A DNA stretch of 64,000 nucleotides from Sipunculus nudus (lineage: Eukaryota > Annelida > Sipuncula > Golfingiida > Sipunculidae). The stretch lies in NCBI GenBank assembly GCA_026874595.1, contig CM049310.1, positions 432,001 through 496,000 of the forward strand, written 5' to 3'. Position numbers and translations under genes: made by a program. Of the stretch, positions 39,311 to 51,880 are shown in pieces. Below the pieces are notes generated by a model, which saw nothing but the letters and a program-made list of their open reading frames with translations, was not told the origin of the DNA and did no database searches. Numbering within the stretch: position 1 is the stretch's first letter; every line of letters begins with the position of its first letter.

Positions 39311-39610
39311 ATCCTTTATGGTATACAGATGTTCCGTGCGTGGTGACAAGGCAACAAGTTAGCTCTCGACATCCTCTATGGTGTACAGATGTTCCGTGCG
39401 TGGTGACAAGGCATCAAGTTAGCTCTCGACATCCTCTATGGTATACAGATGTTCCGTGCGTGGTGACAAGGCATCAAGTTAGCTCTCGACATCCTCTATG
39501 GTATACAGATGTTCCGTGCGTGGTGACAAGGCAACAAGTTAGCTCTCGATATCCTCTATGGTATACAGATGTTCCGTGCGTGGTGACAAGGCATCAAGTT
39601 AGCTCTGGAC

Positions 39611-39970
39611 ATCCTCTATGGTATACAGATGTTCCGTGCGTGGTGACAAGGCATCAAGTTAGCTCTGGACATCCTCTATGGTATACAGATGTTCCGTGCG
39701 TGGTGACAAGGTATCAAGTTAGCTCTGGACATCCTCTATGGTATACAGATGTTCCGTGCGTGGTGACAAGGCATCAAGTTAGCTCTGGACATCCTCTATG
39801 GTATACAGATGTTCCGTGCGTGGTTACAAGGCATCAAGTTAGCTCTCGACATCCTCTATGGTATACAGATGTTCTGTGGGTGGTGACAAGGCATCAAGTT
39901 AGCTCTGGACATCCTCTATGGTATAAAGATGTTCCGTGCGTGGTGACAAGGCAACAAGTTAGCTCTCGAT
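39611..39970. repeat. 360-bp tandem duplication, copy 1
   Basis: Six monomers with landmarks aaggtatc (39,709), ggttacaagg, gttctgtggg and gtataaagat (39,921), repeated at once at +360. Confidence 0.8.
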
Positions 39971-40330
39971 ATCCTCTATGGTATACAGATGTTCCGTGCG
40001 TGGTGACAAGGCATCAAGTTAGCTCTGGACATCCTCTATGGTATACAGATGTTCCGTGCGTGGTGACAAGGTATCAAGTTAGCTCTGGACATCCTCTATG
40101 GTATACAGATGTTCCGTGCGTGGTGACAAGGCATCAAGTTAGCTCTGGACATCCTCTATGGTATACAGATGTTCCGTGCGTGGTTACAAGGCATCAAGTT
40201 AGCTCTCGACATCCTCTATGGTATACAGATGTTCTGTGGGTGGTGACAAGGCATCAAGTTAGCTCTGGACATCCTCTATGGTATAAAGATGTTCCGTGCG
40301 TGGTGACAAGGCAACAAGTTAGCTCTCGAT
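39971..40330. repeat. 360-bp tandem duplication, copy 2
   Basis: Partner of the preceding unit, with gtataaagat at 40,281. The copies part at position 57 of the following monomer: ttccgtgcg at 39,992 against ttctgtgcg at 40,352. Confidence 0.8.
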
Positions 40331-43080
40331 ATCCTCTATGGTATACAGATGTTCTGTGCGTGGTGACAAGGCATCAAGTCAGCTCTGGACATCCTCTAGG
40401 GTATACAGATGTTCCGTGCGTGGTGACAAGGCAACAAGTTAGTTCTGGACATCCTCTATGGTATACAGATGTTCCGTGCGTGGTGACAAGGCAACAAGTT
40501 AGATTTCGACATCCTCTATGGTATACAGATGTTCCGTGCGTGGTGACCAGGCAACAAGTTAGCTCTCGACATCCTCTATGGTATACAGATGTTCCGTGCG
40601 TGGTGACAAGGCATCAAGTTAGCTCTGGACATCCTCTATGGTATACAGATGTTCCGTGCGTGGTGACAAGGCAGCAAGTTAGCTCTGGACATCCTCTATG
40701 GTATACAGATGTTCCGTGCTTGGTGACAAGGCATCAAGTTAGCTCTGGACATTCTCTATGGTATACAGATGTTCCGTGCGTGGTGACAAGACATCAAGTT
40801 AGCTCTCGACATCCTCTATGGTATACAGATGTTCCGTGCGTGGTGACAAGGCAACAAGTTAGCGCTCGATATCCTCTATGGTATACAGATGTTCCGTGCG
40901 TGGTGACAAGGCATCAAGTTAGCTCTCGACATCCTCTATGGTATACAGATGTTCCGTGCGTGGTGACAAGGCATCAAGTTAGCTCTGGACATCCTCTATG
41001 GTATACAGATGTTCCGTGGGTGGTGACAATGCATCAAGTTAGCTCTCGATATCCGCTATGGTATACAGATGTTCCGTGCGTGGTGACAAGGCATCAAGTT
41101 AGCTCTGGACATCCTCTATGGTATACAGATGTTCCGTGCTTGGTGACAAGGCATCAAGTTAGCTCTGGACATCCTCTATGGTATACAGATGTTCCGTGCG
41201 TGGTGACAAGGCAACAAGTTAGCTCTCGATATCCTCTATGGTGTACAGATGTTCCGTGCGTGGTGACAAGGCATCAAGTTAGCTCTCGACATCCTCTATG
41301 GTATACAGATGTTCCGTGCGTGGTGACAAGGCATCAAGTTAGCTCTCGACATCCTCTATGGTATACAGATGTTCCGTGCGTGGTGACAAGGCAACAAGTT
41401 AGCTCTCGATATCCTCTATGGTATACAGATGTTCCGTGCGTGGTGACAAGGCATCAAGTTAGCTCTGGACATCCTCTATGGTATACAGATGTTCCGTGCG
41501 TGGTGACAAGGCATCAAGTTAGCTCTGGACATCCTCTATGGTATACAGATGTTCCGTGCGTGGTGACAAGGCAACAAGTTAGCTCTCGATATCCTCTATG
41601 GTATACAGATGTTCTGTGCGTGGTGACAAGGCATCAAGTCAGCTCTGGACATCCTCTAGGGTATACAGATGTTCCGTGCGTGGTGACAAGGCAACAAGTT
41701 AGCTCTGGACATCCTCTATGGTATACAGATGTTCCGTGCGTGGTGACAAGGCAACAAGTTAGATTTCGACATCCTCTATGGTATACAGATGTTCCGTGCG
41801 TGGTGACCAGGCAACAAGTTAGCTCTGGACATCCTCTATGGTATACAGATGTTCCGTGCGTGGTGAGAAGGCATCAAGTTAGCTCTGGACATCCTCTATG
41901 GTATACAGATGTTCCGTGGTTGGTGACAAGGCAGCAAGTTAGCTCTGGACATCCTCTATGGTATACAGATGTTCCGTGCTTGGTGACAAGGCATCAAGTT
42001 AGCTCTGGACATCCTCTATGGTATACAGATGTTCCGTGCGTGGTGACAAGACATCAAGTTAGCTCTCGACATCCTCTATGGTATACAGATGTTCCGTGCG
42101 TGGTGACAAGGCAACAAGTTAGCGCTCGATATCCTCTATGGTATACAGATGTTCCGTGCGTGGTGACAAGGCATCAAGTTAGCTCTGGACATCCTCTATG
42201 GTATACAGATGTTCCGTGCGTGGTGACAAGGCATCAAGTTAGCTCTGGACATCCTCTATGGTATACAGATGTTCCGTGCTTGGTGACAAGGCATCAAGTT
42301 AGCTCTGGACATCCTCTATGGTATACAGATGTTCCGTGCGTGGTGACAAGACATCAAGTTAGCTCTCGACATCCTCTATGGTATACAGATGTTCCGTGCG
42401 TGGTGACAAGGCAACAAGTTAGCGCTCGATATCCTCTATGGTATACAGATGTTCCGTGCGTGGTGACAAGGCATCAAGTTAGCTCTCGATATCCGCTATG
42501 GTATACAGATGTTCCGTGCGTGGTGACAAGGCATCAAGTTAGCTCTGGACATCCTCTATGGTATACAGATGTTCCGTGCTTGGTGACAAGGCATCAAGTT
42601 AGCTCTGGACATCCTCTATGGTATACAGATGTTCCGTGCGTGGTGACAAGGCAACAAGTTAGCTCTCGATATCCTCTATGGTGTACAGATGTTCCGTGCA
42701 TGGTGACAAGGCATCAAGTTAGCTCTCGACATCCTCTATGGTATACAGATGTTCCGTGCGTGGTGACAAGGCATCAAGTTAGCTCTCGACATCCTCTATG
42801 GTATACAGATGTTCCGTGCGTGGTGACAAGGCATCAAGTTAGCTCTGGACATCCTCTATGGTATACAGATGTTCCGTGGGTGGTGACAAGGCATCAAGTT
42901 AGCTCTCGATATCCGATATGGTATACAGATGTTCCGTGCGTGGTGACAAGACAACAAGTTAGCGCTCGATATCCTCTATGGTATACAGATGTTCCGTGCG
43001 TGGTGACAAGGCATCAAGTTAGCTCTGGACATCCTCTATGGTATACAGATGTTCTTTCCTTGGTGACAAGGCATCAAGTT
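40141..43080. repeat. 4-kb HOR family, copy 2 with 180-bp internal loss
   Basis: Matches copy 1 at offset 3,960 up to about 43,020. It then jumps to the gttctttcct monomer (43,051) and lacks the three monomers that copy 1 has at about 39,091-39,270. It has gcaacaagtt at 41,811 where copies 1 and 3 have gcaacaggtt. Confidence 0.83.
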
Positions 43081-43369
43081 AGCTCTGGACATCCTCTATG
43101 GTATAAAGATGTTCCGTGCGTGGTGACAAGGCAACAAGTTAGCTCTCGATATCCTCTATGGTATACAGATGTTCTGTGCGTGGTGACAAGGCATCAAGTC
43201 AGCTCTGGACATCCTCTAGGGTATACAGATGTTCCGTGCGTGGTGACAAGGCAACAAGTTAGTTCTGGACATCCTCTATGGTATACAGATGTTCCGTGCG
43301 TGGTGACAAGGCAACAAGTTAGATTTCGACATCCTCTATGGTATACAGATGTTCCGTGCGTGGTGAGAA
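41930..43369. repeat. 1,440-bp tandem duplication, copy 1 (24 monomers)
   Basis: Matches 43,370-44,809. Landmarks are cttgg, aagacatc, gcgctcg, a second aagacatc/gcgctcg pair, ggtgtac with gcatgg (42,699), atccgatatgg (42,911), gttctttcct (43,051), gtataaagat (43,101) and agatttcg (43,321). Confidence 0.87.
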
Positions 43370-44809
43370 GGCAGCAAGTTAGCTCTGGACATCCTCTATG
43401 GTATACAGATGTTCCGTGCTTGGTGACAAGGCATCAAGTTAGCTCTGGACATCCTCTATGGTATACAGATGTTCCGTGCGTGGTGACAAGACATCAAGTT
43501 AGCTCTCGACATCCTCTATGGTATACAGATGTTCCGTGCGTGGTGACAAGGCAACAAGTTAGCGCTCGATATCCTCTATGGTATACAGATGTTCCGTGCG
43601 TGGTGACAAGGCATCAAGTTAGCTCTGGACATCCTCTATGGTATACAGATGTTCCGTGCGTGGTGACAAGGCATCAAGTTAGCTCTGGACATCCTCTATG
43701 GTATACAGATGTTCCGTGCTTGGTGACAAGGCATCAAGTTAGCTCTGGACATCCTCTATGGTATACAGATGTTCCGTGCGTGGTGACAAGACATCAAGTT
43801 AGCTCTCGACATCCTCTATGGTATACAGATGTTCCGTGCGTGGTGACAAGGCAACAAGTTAGCGCTCGATATCCTCTATGGTATACAGATGTTCCGTGCG
43901 TGGTGACAAGGCATCAAGTTAGCTCTCGATATCCGCTATGGTATACAGATGTTCCGTGCGTGGTGACAAGGCATCAAGTTAGCTCTGGACATCCTCTATG
44001 GTATACAGATGTTCCGTGCTTGGTGACAAGGCATCAAGTTAGCTCTGGACATCCTCTATGGTATACAGATGTTCCGTGCGTGGTGACAAGGCAACAAGTT
44101 AGCTCTCGATATCCTCTATGGTGTACAGATGTTCCGTGCATGGTGACAAGGCATCAAGTTAGCTCTCGACATCCTCTATGGTATACAGATGTTCCGTGCG
44201 TGGTGACAAGGCATCAAGTTAGCTCTCGACATCCTCTATGGTATACAGATGTTCCGTGCGTGGTGACAAGGCATCAAGTTAGCTCTGGACATCCTCTATG
44301 GTATACAGATGTTCCGTGGGTGGTGACAAGGCATCAAGTTAGCTCTCGATATCCGATATGGTATACAGATGTTCCGTGCGTGGTGACAAGACAACAAGTT
44401 AGCGCTCGATATCCTCTATGGTATACAGATGTTCCGTGCGTGGTGACAAGGCATCAAGTTAGCTCTGGACATCCTCTATGGTATACAGATGTTCTTTCCT
44501 TGGTGACAAGGCATCAAGTTAGCTCTGGACATCCTCTATGGTATAAAGATGTTCCGTGCGTGGTGACAAGGCAACAAGTTAGCTCTCGATATCCTCTATG
44601 GTATACAGATGTTCTGTGCGTGGTGACAAGGCATCAAGTCAGCTCTGGACATCCTCTAGGGTATACAGATGTTCCGTGCGTGGTGACAAGGCAACAAGTT
44701 AGTTCTGGACATCCTCTATGGTATACAGATGTTCCGTGCGTGGTGACAAGGCAACAAGTTAGATTTCGACATCCTCTATGGTATACAGATGTTCCGTGCG
44801 TGGTGACCA
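43370..44809. repeat. 1,440-bp tandem duplication, copy 2
   Basis: Begins at a chimeric monomer that reads ggtgagaagg followed by cagcaag (43,362-43,378), combining marks held by two neighbouring monomers at 41,861-41,940. No substitution was noticed between copies. Confidence 0.87.
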
Positions 44810-47530
44810 GGCAACAAGTTAGCTCTCGACATCCTCTATGGTATACAGATGTTCCGTGCGTGGTGACAAGGCATCAAGTTAGCTCTGGACATCCTCTATG
44901 GTATACAGATGTTCCGTGCGTGGTGACAAGGCAGCAAGTTAGCTCTGGACATCCTCTATGGTATACAGATGTTCCGTGCTTGGTGACAAGGCATCAAGTT
45001 AGCTCTGGACATTCTCTATGGTATACAGATGTTCCGTGCGTGGTGACAAGACATCAAGTTAGCTCTCGACATCCTCTATGGTATACAGATGTTCCGTGCG
45101 TGGTGACAAGGAAACAAGTTAGCGCTCGATATCCTCTATGGTATACAGATGTTCCGTGCGTGGTGACAAGGCATCAAGTTAGCTCTCGACATCCTCTATG
45201 GTATACAGATGTTCCGTGCGTGGTGACAAGGCATCAAGTTAGCTCTGGACATCCTCTATGGTATACAGATGTTCCGTGGGTGGTGACAATGCATCAAGTT
45301 AGCTCTCGATATCCGCTATGGTATACAGATGTTCCGTGCGTGGTGACAAGGCATCAAGTTAGCTCTGGACATCCTCTATGGTATACAGATGTTCCGTGCT
45401 TGGTGACAAGGCATCAAGTTAGCTCTGGACATCCTCTATGGTATACAGATGTTCCGTGCGTGGTGACAAGGCAACAAGTTAGCTCTCGATATCCTCTATG
45501 GTGTACAGATGTTCCGTGCGTGGTGACAAGGCATCAAGTTAGCTCTCGACATCCTCTATGGTATACAGATGTTCCGTGCGTGGTGACAAGGCATCAAGTT
45601 AGCTCTCGACATCCTCTATGGTATACAGATGTTCCGTGCGTGGTGACAAGGCAACAAGTTAGCTCTCGATATCCTCTATGGTATACAGATGTTCCGTGCG
45701 TGGTGACAAGGCATCAAGTTAGCTCTGGACATCCTCTATGGTATACAGATGTTCCGTGCGTGGTGACAAGGCATCAAGTTAGCTCTGGACATCCTCTATG
45801 GTATACAGATGTTCCGTGCGTGGTGACAAGGCAACAAGTTAGCTCTCGATATCCTCTATGGTATACAGATGTTCTGTGCGTGGTGACAAGGCATCAAGTC
45901 AGCTCTGGACATCCTCTAGGGTATACAGATGTTCCGTGCGTGGTGACAAGGCAACAAGTTAGCTCTGGACATCCTCTATGGTATACAGATGTTCCGTGCG
46001 TGGTGACAAGGCAACAAGTTAGATTTCGACATCCTCTATGGTATACAGATGTTCCGTGCGTGGTGACCAGGCAACAGGTTAGCTCTGGACATCCTCTATG
46101 GTATACAGATGTTCCGTGCGTGGTGAGAAGGCATCAAGTTAGCTCTGGACATCCTCTATGGTATACAGATGTTCCGTGGTTGGTGACAAGGCAGCAAGTT
46201 AGCTCTGGACATCCTCTATGGTATACAGATGTTCCGTGCTTGGTGACAAGGCATCAAGTTAGCTCTGGACATCCTCTATGGTATACAGATGTTCCGTGCG
46301 TGGTGACAAGACATCAAGTTAGCTCTCGACATCCTCTATGGTATACAGATGTTCCGTGCGTGGTGACAAGGCAACAAGTTAGCGCTCGATATCCTCTATG
46401 GTATACAGATGTTCCGTGCGTGGTGACAAGGCATCAAGTTAGCTCTGGACATCCTCTATGGTATACAGATGTTCCGTGCGTGGTGACAAGGCATCAAGTT
46501 AGCTCTGGACATCCTCTATGGTATACAGATGTTCCGTGCTTGGTGACAAGGCATCAAGTTAGCTCTGGACATCCTCTATGGTATACAGATGTTCCGTGCG
46601 TGGTGACAAGACATCAAGTTAGCTCTCGACATCCTCTATGGTATACAGATGTTCCGTGCGTGGTGACAAGGCAACAAGTTAGCGCTCGATATCCTCTATG
46701 GTATACAGATGTTCCGTGCGTGGTGACAAGGCATCAAGTTAGCTCTCGATATCCGCTATGGTATACAGATGTTCCGTGCGTGGTGACAAGGCATCAAGTT
46801 AGCTCTGGACATCCTCTATGGTATACAGATGTTCCGTGCTTGGTGACAAGGCATCAAGTTAGCTCTGGACATCCTCTATGGTATACAGATGTTCCGTGCG
46901 TGGTGACAAGGCAACAAGTTAGCTCTCGATATCCTCTATGGTGTACAGATGTTCCGTGCATGGTGACAAGGCATCAAGTTAGCTCTCGACATCCTCTATG
47001 GTATACAGATGTTCCGTGCGTGGTGACAAGGCATCAAGTTAGCTCTCGACATCCTCTATGGTATACAGATGTTCCGTGCGTGGTGACAAGGCATCAAGTT
47101 AGCTCTGGACATCCTCTATGGTATACAGATGTTCCGTGGGTGGTGACAAGGCATCAAGTTAGCTCTCGATATCCGATATGGTATACAGATGTTCCGTGCG
47201 TGGTGACAAGACAACAAGTTAGCGCTCGATATCCTCTATGGTATACAGATGTTCCGTGCGTGGTGACAAGGCATCAAGTTAGCTCTGGACATCCTCTATG
47301 GTATACAGATGTTCCGTGCGTGGTGAGAAGGCATCAAGTTAGCTCTGGACATCCTCTATGGTATACAGATGTTCCGTGGTTGGTGACAAGGCATCAAGTT
47401 AGCTCTCGATATCCGCTATGGTATACAGATGTTCCGTGCGTGGTGACAAGGCATCAAGTTAGCTCTGGACATCCTCTATGGTATACAGATGTTCTTTCCT
47501 TGGTGACAAGGCATCAAGTTAGCTCTGGAC
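44481..47530. repeat. 4-kb HOR family, copy 3
   Basis: Matches copy 1 at offset 8,220 throughout, including the three monomers lost from copy 2. One private change is ggaaacaagtt at 45,110. After the gttctttcct monomer (47,491) the sequence switches to the right-zone type with ggtaacaagg and gttttctctcg. Confidence 0.83.
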
Positions 47531-47560
47531 ATCCTCTATGGTATACAGATGTTCCGTGCG

Positions 47561-48420
47561 TGGTAACAAGGCATCAAGTTTTCTCTCGACATCGTCTATG
47601 GTATACAGATGTTCCGTGGGTGGTGACAAGGCATCAAGTAAGCTCTGGACATCCTCTATGGTATACAGATGTTCCGTGCGTGGTGACAAGGCATCAAGTT
47701 AGCTCTGGACATCCTCTATGGTATACAGATGTTCCGTGCGTGGTGACAAGGCATCAAGTTAGCTCTGGACATGCCCTATGGTATACAGATGTTCCGTGGG
47801 TGGTGACAAGGCATCAAGTTAGCTCTCGATATCCGCTATGGTATACAGATGTTCCGTGCGTGGTGACAAGGCATCAATTTAGCTCTCGACATCCTCTATG
47901 GTATACAGATGTTCTCTGGGTGGTGACAAGGCATCAAGTTAGCTCTGGACATCCTCTATGGTATACAGATGTTCCGTGCGTGGTGACAAGGCAACAAGTT
48001 AGCTCTCGATATCCTCTATGGTATACAGATGTTCCGTGCGTGGTGACAAGGCATCAAGTCAGCTCTGGACATCCTCTAGGGTATACAGATGTTCCGTGCG
48101 TGGTGACAAGGCAACAAGTTAGCTCTGGACATCCTCTATGGTATACAGATGTTCCGTGCGTGGTGACAAGGCAACAAGTTTGATTTCGACATCCTCTATG
48201 GTATACAGATGTTCCGTGCGTGGTGACCAGGCAACAAGTTAGCTCTGGACATCCTCTATGGTATACAGATGTTCCGTGCGTGGTGACAAGGCATCAAGTT
48301 AGCTCTGGACATCCTCTATGGTATACAGATGTTCCTTTGCGTGGTGACAAGGCAACAAGTTAGCTCTGGACATCCTCTATGGTATACAGATGTTCCGTGC
48401 GTGGTGACAAGGCAACAAGT
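47561..48420. repeat. Right-zone module V, copy 1
   Basis: Module order: ggtaacaagg, gttttctctcg plus catcgtct (47,579-47,596), gggtgg, agtaagctc, catgccct (47,771), atccgct, caatttagc, gttctctggg (47,911), agtcagctc, tttgatttcg (48,179), gaccagg, cctttgcg (48,334). Repeated at offset 1,861. Confidence 0.82.
48334..48341. repeat. cctttgcg insertion (61-bp monomer), copy 1
   Basis: Replaces ccgtgcg (g changed to tt), at the monomer junction. It breaks the long forward open frame family by +1 and marks the right zone. Confidence 0.93.
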
Positions 48421-49420
48421 TAGCTCTTGACATCCTCTATGGTATACAGATGTTCCGTGCGTAGTGACAAGGCAACAAGTTAGCTCTGGACATCCTCTAT
48501 GGTAAACAGATATTCCGTGCGTGGTGACCAGGCAACAAGTTAGCTCTAGATATCCTCTATGGTATACAGATGTTCCGTGCGTGGTGACAAGGCAACAAGT
48601 TAGCTCTCTATGTCCCATATGGTATACAGATGTTCCGTGCGTGGTGACAAGGCATCAAGATAACTCTGGTCATCCTCTATGGTATACAGATGTTCCGTGC
48701 GTGGTGACAAGGCAACAAGTTAGCTCTCGATATCCTCTATGGTATACAGATGTTCAGTGCGTGGTGACAAGGCATCAAGTTAGCTCTGGACATCCTCTAT
48801 GGTATACAGATGTTCCGTGCGTCGTGACAAGGCAGCAAGTTAGCTCTGGACATCCTCTATGGTATACAGATGTTCCGTGCGTGGTGACAAGGCATCAAGT
48901 TAGCTCTGGACATCCTCTATGGTATACAGATGTTCCGTGAGTGGTGACAAGGCAACAAGTTAGCTCTCGATATCCTCTATGGTATACAGATGTTCCGTGA
49001 GTGGTGAAAAGGCATCAAGTTTTCTCTCGACATCCTCTATGGTATACAGATGTTCCGTGGGTGATGACAAGGCATCAAGTAAGCTCTGGACATCCTCTAT
49101 GGTATACAGATGTTCCGTGCGTGGTGACAAGGCATCAAGTTAGCTCTGGACATCCTCTATGGTATACAGATGTTCCGTGCGTGGTGACAAGGCATCAAGT
49201 TAGCTCTGGACATCCTCTTTGGTATACAGATGTTCCGTGGGTGGTGACAAAGCATCAAGTTAGCTCTCGATATCCGCTATGGTATACAGATGTTCCGTGC
49301 GTGGTGACAATGCATCAAGTTAGCTCTGGACATCCTCTATGGTATACAGATGTTCCGTGCGTGGTGACAAGGCATCAAGTTAGCTCTGGACATCCTCTAT
49401 GGTATACAGATGTTCCGTGC

Positions 49421-50280
49421 GTGGTAACAAGGCATCAAGTTTTCTCTCGACATCGTCTATGGTATACAGATGTTCCGTGGGTGGTGACAAGGCATCAAGT
49501 AAGCTCTGGACATCCTCTATGGTATACAGATGTTCCGTGCGTGGTGACAAGGCATCAAGTTAGCTCTGGACATCCTCTATGGTATACAGATGTTCCGTGC
49601 GTGGTGACAAGGCATCAAGTTAGCTCTGGACATGCCCTATGGTATACAGATGTTCCGTGGGTGGTGACAAGGCATCAAGTTAGCTCTCGATATCCGCTAT
49701 GGTATACAGATGTTCCGTGCGTGGTGACAAGGCATCAATTTAGCTCTCGACATCCTCTATGGTATACAGATGTTCTCTGGGTGGTGACAAGGCATCAAGT
49801 TAGCTCTGGACATCCTCTATGGTATACAGATGTTCCGTGCGTGGTGACAAGGCAACAAGTTAGCTCTCGATATCCTCTATGGTATACAGATGTTCCGTGC
49901 GTGGTGACAAGGCATCAAGTCAGCTCTGGACATCCTCTAGGGTATACAGATGTTCCGTGCGTGGTGACAAGGCAACAAGTTAGCTCTGGACATCCTCTAT
50001 GGTATACAGATGTTCCGTGCGTGGTGACAAGGCAACAAGTTTGATTTCGACATCCTCTATGGTATACAGATGTTCCGTGCGTGGTGACCAGGCAACAAGT
50101 TAGCTCTGGACATCCTCTATGGTATACAGATGTTCCGTGCGTGGTGACAAGGCATCAAGTTAGCTCTGGACATCCTCTATGGTATACAGATGTTCCTTTG
50201 CGTGGTGACAAGGCAACAAGTTAGCTCTGGACATCCTCTATGGTATACAGATGTTCCGTGCGTGGTGACAAGGCAACAAG
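49421..50280. repeat. Right-zone module V, copy 2
   Basis: Same landmark order as the copy at 47,561, with catgccct at 49,631 and cctttgcg at 50,195. It then continues with ttagctttgg, where copy 1 has ttagctcttg. Confidence 0.82.
50195..50202. repeat. cctttgcg insertion, copy 2
   Basis: Same change as at 48,334, 1,861 bp downstream, in the same module. Confidence 0.93.
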
Positions 50281-51350
50281 TTAGCTTTGGACATCCTCTA
50301 TGGTATACAGATGTTCCGTGCGTGGTGACAAGGCAACAAGTTAGCTCTAGATATCCTCTATGGTATACAGATGTTCCGTGCGTGGTGACAAGGCAACAAG
50401 TTAGCTCTCGATATCCTCTATGGTATACAGATGTTCCGTGCATGGTGACAAGGCATCAATTTAGCTCTGGACATCCTCTATGGTATACAGATGTTCCGTG
50501 CGTGGTGACAAGGCAACAAGTTAGCTCTCGATGTCCCCTATGGTATACAGATGTTCCGTGCGTGGTGACAAGGCATCAAGTTAACTCTGGACATCCTCTA
50601 TGGTATACAGATGTTCCGTGCGTGGTGACAAGGCAACAAGTTAGCTCTCGATATCCTCTATGGTATACAGATGTTCATTGCGTGGTGACAAGGCATCAAG
50701 TTAGCTCTGGACATCCTCTATGGTATACAGATGTTCCGTGCGTCGTGACAAGGCAGCAAGTTAGCTCTGGACATCCTCTATGGTATACAGATGTTCCGTG
50801 CGTGGTGACAAGGCATCAAGTTAGATCTGGACATCCTCTATGGTATACAGATGTTCCGTGAGTGGTGACAAGGCAACAAGTTAGCTCTTGATATCCTCTA
50901 TGGTATACAGATGTTCCGTGAGTGGTGACAAGGCATCAAGTTAGCTCTGGACATCCCCTATGGTATACAGATGTTCCGTGCGTGGTGACAAGGCATCAAG
51001 TTTTCTCTCGACATCCTCTATGGTATACAGATGTTCCGTGGGTGGTGACAAGGCATCAAGTAAGCTCTGGACATCCTCTATGGTATACAGATGTTCCGTG
51101 CGTGGTGACAAGGCATCAAGTTAGCTCTGGACATCCTCTATGGTATACAGATGTTCCGTGCGTGGTGACAAGGCATCAAGTTAGCTCTCGACATCCTCTA
51201 TGGTATACAGATGTTCCGTGCGTGGTGACAAGGCAACAAGTTAGCTCTCGATATCCTCTATGGTATACAGATGTTCCGTGCGTGGTGACAAGGCAACAAG
51301 TTAGCTCTGGACATCCTCTATGGTATACAGATGTTCCGTCCGTGGTGACA

Positions 51351-51362
51351 AGGCATACAAGT
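51351..51362. repeat. 61-bp monomer with extra a
   Basis: Reads aggcatacaagt for aggcatcaagt: one a added near 51,357. This length change occurs once in the window, so it is young or lies in a block that has not been copied. Confidence 0.9.
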
Positions 51363-51880
51363 TAGCTCTAGATATCCTCTATGGTATACAGATGTTCAGT
51401 GCGTGGTGACAAGGCAACAAGTTAGCTCTCGATATCCTCTATGGTATACAGATGTTCCGTGCGTGGTGACAAGGCAACAAGTTAGCTCTGGACACCCTCT
51501 ATGGTATACAGATGTTCCGTGCGTGGTGACAAGGCAACAAGTTAGCTCTCGATGTCCTCTATGGTATACAGATGTTCCGTGCGTGGTGACAAGGCATCAA
51601 GTTAGCTCTGGACATCCTCTATGGTATACAGATGTTCCGTGCGTGGTGACAAGGCAACAAGTTAGCTCTCGATATCCTCTATGGTATACAGATGTTCCGT
51701 GCGTTGTGACAAGGCATCAAGTTAGCTCTGGACATCCTCTATGGTATACAGATGTTCCGTGCGTGGTGACAAGGCATCAAGTTAGCTCTGGACATCCTCT
51801 ATGGTATACAGATGTTCCGTGCGTGGTGACAAGGCATCAAGTTAGCTCTGGACATCCTCTATGGTATACAGATGTTCCGT

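Larger units (their letters stand above)
27864..48333. repeat. Middle zone: 20.5 kb with no length change
   Basis: About 341 consecutive monomers keep exactly the same phase. Block-specific markers are gttctttcct (39,271; 43,051; 44,491; 47,491), gtataaagat (36,321; 39,921; 40,281; 43,101; 44,541), acaatgcatc (37,067; 41,027; 45,287 regions) and atccgatatgg (38,951; 42,911; 44,351; 47,171). These recur at fixed offsets and define the HOR copies listed separately. The in-frame stretch without a stop at 28,960-48,183 follows from this uniformity. Confidence 0.85.
48430..51120. repeat. 2.7-kb duplicated block, copy 1
   Basis: Matches 55,211-57,900 at offset 6,781. Rare shared words are ggtaaacagatattcc (48,501/55,282), caagataactctgg (48,656/55,437), cctctttgg (49,214/55,995) and caaagcatc (49,249/56,030). 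Private marks include ggtgaaaagg (49,003), gggtgatgac (49,059), acaatgcatc (49,308) and gttcattgcg (50,673). Confidence 0.83.

Noticed and set aside
2-48183. Dozens of long forward open frames (up to 6,407 codons) as a repeat-protein gene
   Set aside because: All are the same translation of the 60-bp unit, starting at arbitrary gtg or atg within a monomer and ending at variant-made stops (gtagta, tatgat, tatagt, cttgac, tttgattt). No signal peptide, non-repeat domain, ribosome site, splice pattern or end region is present, and common variants replace residues freely.
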